In this document: piece after piece, positions 49,163 through 58,764 of the stretch
How positions within the stretch are numbered: the stretch's first letter is position 1
Layout of the letters: each line of letters starts with the position of its first letter
Source: Mycoplasmopsis verecunda
Lineage (GTDB): Bacteria > Bacillota_I > Bacilli_A > Mycoplasmatales > Metamycoplasmataceae
Assembly (NCBI RefSeq): GCF_033546915.1
Contig: NZ_CP137850.1
Span: 248,001-312,000, forward strand
DNA length: 64,000 bases
Reading direction: 5' to 3'
Notes under the pieces: model-generated
The model's database searches: none
What the model was told of the DNA's origin: nothing
Seen by the model: the letters and a program-made list of their open reading frames with translations, nothing else
Made by a program: the position numbers and the translations under genes

Positions 49163-49617
49163 AAAATACAAATACAAAAACAAAACATTGCTTTAGTGAT
49201 TTTATATCATTAATCCATATTTTAACTATACTTGGCCATAAGAAGCAAGCAATGAGTAGTGCAGAAATAGGAAAAAACGTTGATATAAATCCAGTTAAAG
49301 TCCGTGAAATATTAAGAACATTGGATGAAACTAACTGAATCAAAAAAACGCGCGGCAGAGATGGTGGTTACCAACTTGCTGTAAACTTAAGTGAAATTAA
49401 ATTAAGTAAATTACTGGACTTGCTTAATTTAAATTTAATAAATAATTCATGGTTTAGTGGAATGCAAAATTCAAATTGTATTATCTCTAAAAATATTCAA
49501 GCAGTAGAACAGGAATTAATTACTTCACTTAATAATTTAATTTATCTAGAATTATCTCGCAAGAATCTTGCTCAATTTGAAAGTGAGATCTTGAAGAAAG
49601 GACAAGCAAATGAATAA
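49144..49617 (+). CDS. Rrf2-family transcriptional regulator
   Basis: The 157-residue protein has an Rrf2 winged helix: CFSDFISLIHILTIL, then the recognition region SAEIGKNVDINPVKVREILRTLDE and the wing IKKTRGRDGGYQLA. Rrf2 sensors usually hold three clustered cysteines for an iron-sulfur cluster; here only Cys15 or so and one Cys in NSNCIISKNI are seen, so a cluster is unlikely and a thiol switch is possible. The gene overlaps the reductase gene by 8 bp, and an inverted repeat covers its own start, suggesting that it controls both genes. Confidence 0.82.
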
Positions 49618-50974
49618 ATATGATGTAATAATAATTGGTTGGGGTAAAGGTGGTAAAACTCTTGCTGCTAAACTCTCAGCTCATGGCAAAAAAATAGCTA
49701 TAATTGAAAAAGATCCAAAAATGTTTGGTGGAACTTGCATTAATATTGGTTGTTTACCAACAAAAGCACTAGTTCACAGCGCGAAGGTTGAAAATCAAGC
49801 AAGAAAACTTGATGTTAAACTCCCTTGAATCAAAAAAGAACAATATTATCAAGCTGCTATGAAGCACAAAAGAGACTTTGTTAAACTCTTAAATAAAAAG
49901 AACTTTAATGTTTTAGATAGCAAACCTAATGTTGACACTTATATAGGCGAAGCTTCATTTTTATCGCAACATGAAGTAGTTATTGGCAATGGTAAAAAAC
50001 AAGAAGTTATTTACGGAGATAAAATTGTTATCAATACAGGTGCTAGATCTCGTTTATTAGAAGGTGTTAAAATTAAATCTCACAAAGTACTATATAGCAC
50101 TGGAATGTTAGATTTAACTGAATTACCTAAGAAATTATTAGTAATTGGATCAGGATTCATTGGACTTGAATTTGCAAGTATGTATGCAAACTTTGGTTCA
50201 AAAGTTACAGTGCTTTCTCCACATGATTCTTTTTTACCTTCAGAAGACAAATCTGATGCAGATGAAGTTAAAAAAGCACTTGAAGCTCAAAGAATTATAT
50301 TTATCACTAATGCTAATTTAACCTTAATTAAAGACTATGCTAAAGGCACTAAGGTACAAGCAGAAGTTGATGGTCAAGAATGAGAAGATTATTTCGATGC
50401 AATTTTAGTTGCTATTGGTAGAATTCCTAATGTTGAAGGATTAAATCTTAAATCAGCTGGTGTTGAAATGCAAAATGGTGCAATCAAAGTAGATGAAAAC
50501 TTAAAAACAACAACAAATAATATTTGAGCTGTAGGAGATTGTAAAGGTGGGGCATTTTTCACATATATTTCTCTAGATGATTCTCGTATTGTACTGCCTC
50601 AATTATTGGACCAAAATAATGATAGAACTACAAATAATCGTCCTGTAGTTCCATGAAGTATGTTTATTGATCCGGCATATGCACGTGTAGGGTTAAATGA
50701 AAAAGAAGCTGATAAACAAGGCATCAAATATGAAGTTCGTAGATTAGCTACAGCAGCTATGCCGAAAGCTCACGTGATAAATGAAACAAGAGGATTTAAT
50801 AAAATATTAGTTGATGAAAAGGGATATATTATTGGAGCTACATTATTTAATTATGAAGCAGCCGAAATGATTAATATTATTTCATTAGCTATGGTATATA
50901 AGATTAAATTTATGGACTTAAAAAACTTTATTTATACACATCCAATCTTTATTGAGAATTTAAACGAATTTTAA
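49610..50974 (+). CDS. FAD-dependent disulfide reductase, RclA/hypothiocyanite-reductase-like
   Basis: A 454-residue class I pyridine nucleotide-disulfide oxidoreductase. FAD motif: IIIGWGKGGKTLAAKL, the W/F-GK-x-GKTLA variant seen in RclA and hypothiocyanous-acid reductases rather than the GxGxxG of lipoamide dehydrogenase. Redox Cys pair C43/C48 in GGTCINIGCLPTKAL; NAD(P)H motif GSGFIGLEFASMYA; the C-terminal interface ends THPIFIENLNEF, keeping the His-Pro. RclA and Har enzymes protect bacteria from neutrophil and mucosal oxidants. No pyruvate dehydrogenase genes are near, so a lipoamide role is less likely. It is co-transcribed with the Rrf2 regulator. Confidence 0.78.
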
Positions 50975-50984
50975 GATATAAGAA

Positions 50985-51009
50985 AACAGCCTTTATCGGC
51001 TGTATTTTT
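50985..51009. terminator. Terminator between convergent reductase and P-ATPase genes
   Basis: ACAGCC and GGCTGT pair around TTTATC and are followed by ATTTTT. The P-ATPase stop lies at its edge. Confidence 0.75.
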
Positions 51010-53764
51010 ATTCGCTTTCTGGTAAAGCATTTACTATGTTAGTATCTTGAACATTCTTTTTCTTTGCTTGTAAATGATTGTGTAGTTTATAGAACTCAAC
51101 ACAAATCATTAGAATAAATCCAAGTAATATTGGTACTAATCAATATACAGGTGAGTAAAATTTATCAAATGTCATTATATCAATGTTTCCAAATAATTGA
51201 TTTATTCCTGGTATAAATGCTGTTAGTATCATGCAAACTAAACTAAAGGCACTTGCTAAATAAACTAATTTGTATTTTTTAAATGAACATTTAAAAATTG
51301 AATTAGTAGACATTAAGTTAAGTGAATTTATACTTGAACCAATTCCTAAAGTAATAAATGTAGCTGATGAAGTTAATTCAACAAAGTTTTTCCCATTTAT
51401 ATCTTGTGATTTTGCATATAATCCGACTATTAAGTATGATGATAATGCTGCAAATGATAGTATTGCACTATGAATAATCAAACGTTTTCCTAATCCATTA
51501 GCAAATAAGCTTTGTCTCTTGTTAATTGGTTTTTGATGCATTACATCAACATCACTTGGTATCATACCTAGAGCAATAGCTGGTAATCCATGTGTTAGTA
51601 AATTAATTCAAAGCAATTGAGCAGCAGTTAAGACAATAAATTCAGCTGAATTAATTTGATCTTTAAAAATAAATCTAAATAAGAATAATCCCACTAACAT
51701 TACAATAATTTCAGTCAATGAGGAAACTAATAAGTTTAAAATAACTGTTTTAATTCTAATGAATGTTTCTCTACCTGATTTAATAGCTCTTACTATAGTA
51801 TTAAAGTTATCATCGGTTAAAATAACATCAGCCGCTTGTTTTGATACATCAGTACCAGTTATACCCATAGCACAACCAACTTCAGCTGCTTTTAATGCTG
51901 GAGCATCATTAACACCATCTCCAGTCATAGCAACAACTTTATCATGTGATTGTCAAGCTTTTACTATTCTAAGCTTATCTGATGGATTTACTCTAGCATA
52001 CACTGATATTTTTTCAACTTGAGCAGCTAGTTCTTCATCACTCATTTGAGCTAAAGCAATTCCATCAATAGCTTTATCGCCTTCACGATAAATATCTAAA
52101 CTACGTGCAATAGCAACCGCTGTTGTTAAGTGATCCCCTGTAATCATTACTGTTTTAATACCAGCTTCTCGAGTTTCTTGGATACTTGCTTTAACACTAT
52201 CTCTAGGTGGATCAATTAATCCAACTAATCCTGAGAATGTTAAATTGTTTTCATCACTATTTGCTATTTCGTATTTATCATTAGGAAGTATTTTGTAAGC
52301 TACAGCTATAACTCTCATAGCACCATTAGCCCATTGTTCATTTTTTTCTATTACTTTTTGTGGTAAATTATCACATCTTGAAAATATCACATCAGGAGCA
52401 CCTTTAGTAATTAGTATATGAGCTCCATTTGGTGCTTTAATTAACACCGACATCATTTTTCTATCACTATCAAAAGGCAGTGAAGAAAGTTTTTTGAATT
52501 TTGAATAAAACTCTTGTTTTGAGTTACCTTGTTGCAATCCAAATCTTAAGATTGCTGTTTCGGTTGGATCGCCAACTTCAACATAATTTCCACTTTCATC
52601 TATAGTAACTTCAGCATCACAACAAGCAACAAAACTTCCTAATGCTTGTGATTTATTTAATTCATTATTATGACCGCTAGCATCATAGAATTTAACTACA
52701 GTCATTTTATTCTCTGTTAATGTTCCTGTCTTATCAGTACATATTACTGAAGCCGATCCAAGTGATTCAACTGCAGGAAAAGCTTTAATAATTGCATTTT
52801 CTTTTGTCATTCTAGCTACACCAATAGCTAGTAGCACAGTAGTAAAGGTAATTAAACCTTCTGGTATAGCAGCTACCGCTAATGAAATACCAATTTTAAA
52901 TGCTTCTGAATAAAGTTTAGCTTCAGCTCAATTATGTGAAAATGCCCCTGTAAGAACAATTTGAAGAATAGTTGTAACAAATAATAAAATAACTCCAGCT
53001 ATTCCAAATATTTTTGATAATTTATCTAATTTAATTTGAAGTGGTGTTTTAGGCATTTTTTGTTCTTGAATGCTTGAATTAATTTTTCCAACTTCAGTAT
53101 TTTTTCCAATTGCTGTAACTATAGCTATACCACGTCCAGCAACACAATATGTTCCTGAAAAGAGTGTGTTATATCTATCCCCAAGAGGTAATTGTTCAAT
53201 ATTAGGAATTTCTCCTACTTTTTTATCAACCGCTAAAGCTTCTCCTGTAATTGCTGATTCAACTACTGAAAGTGAAAAAGCTTCAACTAATTGAGCATCA
53301 GCAGGAATCATATCTCCTGCTTCTATTACAATTAAATCTCCTAGTGTAACTTGTGATGATGGAATAGACACCATTTTCCCATCACGGATAACTTTTGCAT
53401 AAAGTTCGTTGCTTTTAGCTAATGCTTGTACAGCTTGATCACTTTTAATCTCTTGATAAGTGCCTAGCATTGAGTTTAATGCTACTACCAGTAGTATAAT
53501 AAATGGCTCAATGTAAGCAACAGCAATTTCACCTTTTGTTTTTAAATTTCCAACAACATGATCAGAAATAGCAACAGCAAATGAAAATGTAGCAGCAATT
53601 AAAAGTAAAATGATCATAAAATCTTTAAATTGTTTTAAAAAGATGATGAAAACACTATCACGTTTTTTGGTTTTAATAGTATTTTCACCAAGTGAAGCAA
53701 TTCGAGTTTGTGCTTCTTCTTGTGATAAACCAGAAGTTAAATCTGTATCTAATAAATTCTCCAT
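51008..53764 (-). CDS. Cation-transporting P-type ATPase (Ca2+ type, P2)
   Basis: A 918-residue pump from ATG 53764 behind AAAGGAT. Visible motifs: the cation N-domain [17 protein letters not shown], actuator TGEA (AITGEALAV), PEGL in helix 4 ([20 protein letters not shown]), phosphorylation site [18 protein letters not shown] and [16 protein letters not shown] rather than CPC argues for Ca2+ or related cations, not heavy metals. The C-terminus has six helices ([17 protein letters not shown]). It exports Ca2+ or exchanges cations across the membrane. Single gene, convergent with the reductase. Confidence 0.92.
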
Positions 53765-53815
53765 TTAATCCTTTCTAAATTTGAATAATTATATTCTTAA
53801 TTATTATTTAAATTA

Positions 53816-54727
53816 TTATTTATAGTCATCATTATCAATTTGATTATGTAAATATTCAAATAAACCGTTTTCTAAATCGCTAATATTATATATATTCTCT
53901 GAATTTATATATGTTTCACGAAGATTAGATAAGGCATTTTTTCATCCTAATCCATCAGTTATTCATATAAAATTGAAATTTTCAATATCTTTAGTTTCTT
54001 GAAATAGCATTTTATAGCTTCTAGCAGTTTCATTTAGTTTAGAACCGCTACTTGCATAAAAGTTGCATTCAATAGCATACACTACATCATTAATTAACAA
54101 TACAAAATCAAATCGTTTATTAGCTTTATTTTTGTCAGATATATTTAAATTAATATTAAATTTATCCTTGAGAATTGAAGCATTCATTTCTTTAAAATAG
54201 TTGACATCTTTAATAAATCCTGCTTTTGTAATAAATTCTTCAACTAAATTTTCCATCATGTGTCCACCACGATTTTTTCTAGCATTAGAATTTAATCCAG
54301 TCTCAATTCCAATTGCAAAATCAACAACATTTGTGATAATAGAATTTTGCAATAAGTAAAATAATCCTGTTTCATTCATGAAATGAACTAAGTTATCAAG
54401 ATATTGATTAATTTCTAAACTGCTCATGTTATTCTTATTAAATTGAAAATTAAATACTTTTATATCATTATTATCTAGACATTTTAATACATCATTTCTA
54501 TCTGCTAATAATAATGGTATTACAGATACTACTTCAGGGTATGATAAGCACAATTCTCTAAAATCATTTTCAATATTGTCAGTCCCAATTAATGAATTAA
54601 ATAGTTGTAACTTAATTTTAATTTTATTTACATTTGAATAGACTTTGTCAAAATCAATAAAATATTTATAGTCTGATATTGTTTCTTTGAAGTTAGAAAA
54701 TCATTCATTAAAATCTTTATTAATCAT
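53816..54727 (-). CDS. DpnII/MboI-type restriction endonuclease (GATC)
   Basis: A 303-residue protein from ATG 54727. It matches the DpnII family: LFNSLIGTDNIENDFRELC, the RKNRGGHMMENLVEEFI block and a PD-(D/E)xK-like centre RFDFVLLINDVVYAIECNFYASSGSKLNETARSY, with D and ExN/K positions as in R.DpnII (~288 residues). Family knowledge: it cuts unmethylated GATC. It is the last gene of the operon, after both methylases, and overlaps the second by 8 bp, so protection is made first. Confidence 0.88.
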
Positions 54728-55496
54728 TGTTGTCCTTAATATTATTGTATCTTTTTATACTCAACTCTAAATAATCTTTATCTGTGTCAATTCCAATATA
54801 TTTTCTATTTAGTTTTATACAAGCTATACCAGTTGTACCACTGCCATTAAATGGATCTAGGACAATATCGTTTTCTTTTGTAGATGCTAAAATTATTCTT
54901 TCAAGTAATTCAAATGGTTTTTGTGTTGGATGTTTTCCAAAAGTTTTCTCACTTTTAGAAGGTAATTTAATGGTTCAAACATCTTTCATTTGTTTATTAT
55001 CATTAATTTGTTTCATTAAATCATAATTGAAATAATGAGCAGCTTTTTTATTATTAATTATTTTTCTAGCTCATAATATTGTTTCAGTAGAATGAGTAAA
55101 GCATCTACATCCTAAATTAGGAGTCGGATTAGGTTTTTGTCATGTTATATTATTAAGAATTGAAAAGCCTTCGAGTTCTAAGGATACACCAATGCCATAA
55201 ATATTATGATAAGTACCTGAAATTCAAATTGTCCCATCATCTTTTAATACTTCTTTAGCTTTTGTGATTCAAGCACGATTAAATGTGATTTTTTCTTCTA
55301 TAGTTTTGATTTCATCTCATGAAGCTTTATATACCGAAACTTGTTTACCTGATTGGCATGAAATTCCATTACCTGATAAAAAATAAGGCGGATCTGCAAA
55401 TATCATATCAATAGACTTAGGTGGCAATTTACTTAATACATCTATACAATCATCATTATATAAAGTAAAATTAGAATCTTTAAAATATGGTTTCAT
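54720..55496 (-). CDS. DpnA-like adenine-N6 DNA methyltransferase (GATC)
   Basis: A 258-residue beta-class methylase starting at ATG 55496. The catalytic DPPY is at residues 35-38 within MIFADPPYFLSGNG, and the SAM motif DPFNGSGTTGIAC is near the C-terminus, the order typical of M2.DpnII (DpnA). In the pneumococcal system this enzyme also methylates single-stranded DNA, which protects incoming DNA in transformation. It lies 1 bp after the Dam-type gene and overlaps the nuclease gene. Confidence 0.88.
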
Positions 55497-55497
55497 A

Positions 55498-56541
55498 TTA
55501 ATAATTAGTAATTATTACTTCCTCCACATTACCGCGACCTGAACCTTTAGAATTAATCATTCTTTTAGCTTTAATGACTTTTATATTATGACCTTCATAT
55601 AACTCATTGATTAGTGGTGTATTGTGGTTTGATAGCATAACATAACATCCTTGTTTATCTAATTTTTTAAAGACATCCGCAAGTCTTCTTTGCTCTTTTT
55701 CACTAAATCCATCTTTTCCATAATTAACAAATCCATTTTTATCTGGATATACATCATATGGAGGATCTAAATAAATAAAATCATTTGCTTTAGCATTTGA
55801 TATTATTTTTTCAAAATCACCTGACATTATATGAATTTTATTATTTGCAAAATATTGTCTAATAGCATTAAAGTTATCATAACTATATGCAACAACTTTA
55901 TCTTTTTTACCAGATGGAACATTAAAATAACCTTTAGAATTTTCTCTATATAGTCCATTAAAACAAGCTTTATTTAAATATATTAATCTAGCTGCTATTT
56001 GTTCATTAGATTTGTTTCAAAAGTTATCTTCTCTATCTTGTTCTCTTATTAAATAGAAATACTCTTCACTATGTTTATTTTGGTGATTATGTAATAATTT
56101 AATCAAATTTATCATTGAATTACTATCATTAAAACATTTATATGAAGCTATTAAATGTTTATTAATATCACCTATTACTGCTTTTTTAGGAAGTAATGAG
56201 AATAATAATGCTCCGCCACCAATAAAAGGTTCATAGTAAGTATTAAAATCTTTAGGAACTAGTTTTAAGATTTCATTTAAGACCTGTGTTTTACCACCTG
56301 CTCATTTAACAAATGGTTTAGGTAAAATAAAATCTTCACTTATTGAAACTAAATCTGATAATTTTGTACCTAAGGCTTTTGAAATTCGGTGCAAGGTATC
56401 AATTGTCATATTGATTTTACCGGATTCTATTTTTGAAATCTGTGCCCTATCAATATTTACTATATCAGCAAATAATTCCTGACTCATATTTAGAATTTTT
56501 CTTTGTTTTTTTATATTTTCACCTATTTGTTTTTGTATCAT
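55498..56541 (-). CDS. HTH-Dam fusion: adenine methyltransferase with N-terminal XRE repressor domain
   Basis: One 347-residue frame, joined by a TGA Trp in FVKWAGGK. Residues 1-65 are a Cro/C1-type helix-turn-helix (ENIKKQRKILNMSQELFADI ... ISKIESGKINMTIDTLHRIS). Residues 74-347 are a Dam/DpnM alpha-class methylase: PFVKWAGGK (76-84), YYEPFIGGGALLF, DPPYD (259-263) and SNHNTPL. The frame has no stop or new start between the parts. It probably methylates GATC and represses its own operon, doing the job of a separate C protein. Start ATG 56541 has AGAGGA in front. Confidence 0.88.
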
Positions 56542-56564
56542 AAATCCTCTGAAAGTATTATAAC

Positions 56565-56591
56565 TAATTGTGAGTTAAAGCACACAAATTA
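56565..56591 (-). promoter_or_regulatory. Candidate operator upstream of HTH-Dam gene
   Basis: TAATTGTG (56565-56572) and CACAAATTA (56583-56591) form an imperfect inverted repeat 24 bp before the HTH-Dam start. The spacing fits a Cro-like dimer. The rest of 56542-56764 shows no gene. Confidence 0.4.
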
Positions 56592-56764
56592 ATATTAAAA
56601 TATTTTTGTGATATTAGTATTCAATAATAATTTAATAATTGATTAAAAAATAACCAAAATTACTTATTTATAGTAATGTTGGTTAATTCTGATTATTAGT
56701 TACAATAAATATCACTAACTTGATTTCAATATTAATTGAGTTTATATTATCTAAAAAAATAATT

Positions 56765-57745
56765 CTATAGTAATTCAATTCCTTTTTCACTCATTTCGTC
56801 GCGATATTGTTCTGGCCAATGTGATGCTTGAACTTCTCCAATATGAGCTTTTTCAAGTAGATACATAGAAACTCTACTTTGTCCAATTCCTCCACCAATT
56901 GTAAGTGGTAATTTGTTATCTATCACATTTTTGTGATATGGTGATAATTCTTTAACATGTTCCTTGTCAAATCCACTTTGTGTGACTAAAGATTCTGAAT
57001 TAACTCTAATTCCCATTGAAGAAAGTTCAATAGCTTGATTTATTACATTTGAATATACAATTAAATCTCCATTTAATTTTCAATCATCATAATCAAAAGC
57101 TCTAGCTGAATGAATTAATCCAGATTTCATTTTATATCCAATACCATAAATAAATACAGCACCGTGTTCTTTAGCAATTGCGTTTTCTCTTTCTTTAATA
57201 TCTAAATCTGGATACATATCTTCTAATTCTTGAGCAGAAATGAAAAATACTTGTTCCGGCATTTCTTCTTCTAATTGATAGTATTTTAATTTAAGTAATT
57301 TTTTAGTTACTTTTAATGAATCGTAAATTAGTTTCACGATTTTCTTCAAGTAATCTAAGTTTCTATCTTGTGGTAGAATCACTAATTCTCAGTCTCATTG
57401 GTCAACATAATATGAATGCAAGCCGTCTAAATCTTCTTCTTTTCTAATTGCATTCATATCTGTATATAAACCTTCATAAGGCAAGAAGTTATATTTCTTT
57501 AAAGCATCTCTTTTTCATTTGGCAAGTGAGTGAACAACTTCAAGTCTTTCGTCTTTATCTTTTGGTAAAAATCATACCGGTTCCTCACCGTTTAATCCAT
57601 CATTTAATCCTGATGAGTGTGAAACAAATAACGGAGCAGTAGCTCTAGTTAAGTTAAGATGTACTTTTAATTGTTCCTGAAAATATAATTTTAAATCTTG
57701 AATAGCACTTTGTGTTTGTCTAACATTTAATTTCGAATGGTACAT
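56765..57745 (-). CDS. asnA: Aspartate-ammonia ligase (asparagine synthetase A)
   Basis: A 326-residue enzyme (E. coli AsnA has 330) from ATG 57745 with AGGAGA in front. It makes asparagine from aspartate, ammonia and ATP. The class II synthetase fold shows in VDQWDWELV, the DYDDWKLNGD segment and the motif 3 region [19 protein letters not shown]. It lies upstream of the restriction operon on the same strand, 223 bp away. Confidence 0.95.
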
Positions 57746-57854
57746 TATTCATTTTCTCCTAATATATAGTATTAATGTATAAATTATATTATATAAATAG
57801 CATAAGGTGCAAAAGTATAGAAAAAAGGTTGCTACTTGCAACCTTGTTCTCATA

Positions 57855-57931
57855 TGGGGCGAATGACGGGATTCGAACCCGCGAATGACGGGACCACAAC
57901 CCGCTGTGTTAGCCACTTCACCACATTCGCC
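57855..57931 (-). tRNA. tRNA-His (GTG anticodon) with encoded G-1 and CCA
   Basis: Read on the minus strand: G-1, acceptor GCGAATG pairing with CATTCGC, anticodon arm CGGGTTGTGGTCCCG with GTG, T-arm CGGGTTCGAATCCCG, C73 and CCA. The extra 5' G opposite C73, the identity mark of tRNA-His, is in the gene. Confidence 0.94.
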
Positions 57932-58123
57932 AATTAGTACATATATTATAAAGGAAAGCATTCAATTTCCAAATATAATTTTTACAAAATTTGTTCTATA
58001 AATTAAAAAGATAGTCTTCCACTAATTAGATAATTTTTGTAAAATTTAATCAACATTAATTTCAATAAGGAAATTAGACATTTAGTGGAGAATCAATATT
58101 TTAATTACTAGTTAAATTATGCT

Positions 58124-58155
58124 TTGACATACTACCTACCTTACTTGCTTATAAT
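58124..58155 (+). promoter_or_regulatory. Promoter-like elements ahead of decayed gene
   Basis: TTGACA (58124-58129) and TATAAT (58150-58155) both match consensus, but the spacer is 20 bp, longer than ideal. The 57932-58123 stretch before it contains no gene that I can see. Confidence 0.45.
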
Positions 58156-58168
58156 GTATGATTTTTAT

Positions 58169-58572
58169 ATGGAACAAAACGAAAAACAACAAAAAGTTAA
58201 TGCTCTTATGCAAGAGATAAAATTAAAAAGATTACAAGCTTTAAAATTGACTAAAGTTAATAACTTTATCTTAATTCCTGCTCTTATATTTTCTGCTTTA
58301 TAAATAGTCATAATGTTATTTAGTTTTATGGCAATGCTTATACCAGCTAATGGTAATATTTTAGCTTTTCAAACTGGAATGTGGCAGCACGATATGTGAT
58401 ATGATAACCTAGGTACAACTACCTTTTGATTTATAATCACAGTTATTGTTTGCTCTACTTACTCAGTTGCTATATATTTCATACTAAAACAATTTAGGAA
58501 AATAAAACTAAAATCAATGACTTAGAAAACGAACGAAAGGAACTTCTTGCCTCTATCAACATTCTTATGTAG
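58169..58572 (+). pseudogene. Decayed small membrane protein gene
   Basis: ATG 58169 opens MEQNEKQQKVNALMQEIKLK..., a charged helix followed by a membrane segment. An in-frame TAA at 58301 stops it after 44 residues. The same frame then continues through two more hydrophobic stretches with TGA Trp codons. Near 58500 an A-run is one base short; correcting it extends the tail to INDLENERKELLASINILM and a TAG at 58570. One nonsense change plus one indel indicate decay. The 58573-58764 gap has no gene. Confidence 0.55.
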
Positions 58573-58764
58573 GGTGTTGTTATTTTTCAACTGTAATTTT
58601 ATATGCTTTTATAAACTCGTCTCTAATAGTAGTATTTTGTGGTGTTAAGAATATTTGTTATTACTTCAATATGTTTTTTGTGTTAATATTTTTCGAATTT
58701 TCTCAATATAATTTTATTTATTCTAGTTTGCCTAAATATTACAAATAGATAATATAATTTGTAT

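Noticed and set aside
49610-50974. Dihydrolipoamide dehydrogenase
   Set aside because: The FAD motif is the GWGKGGKTLA variant, no pdh genes are near, and it is coupled to an Rrf2 regulator; the RclA/Har group fits better, although the superfamily is the same.
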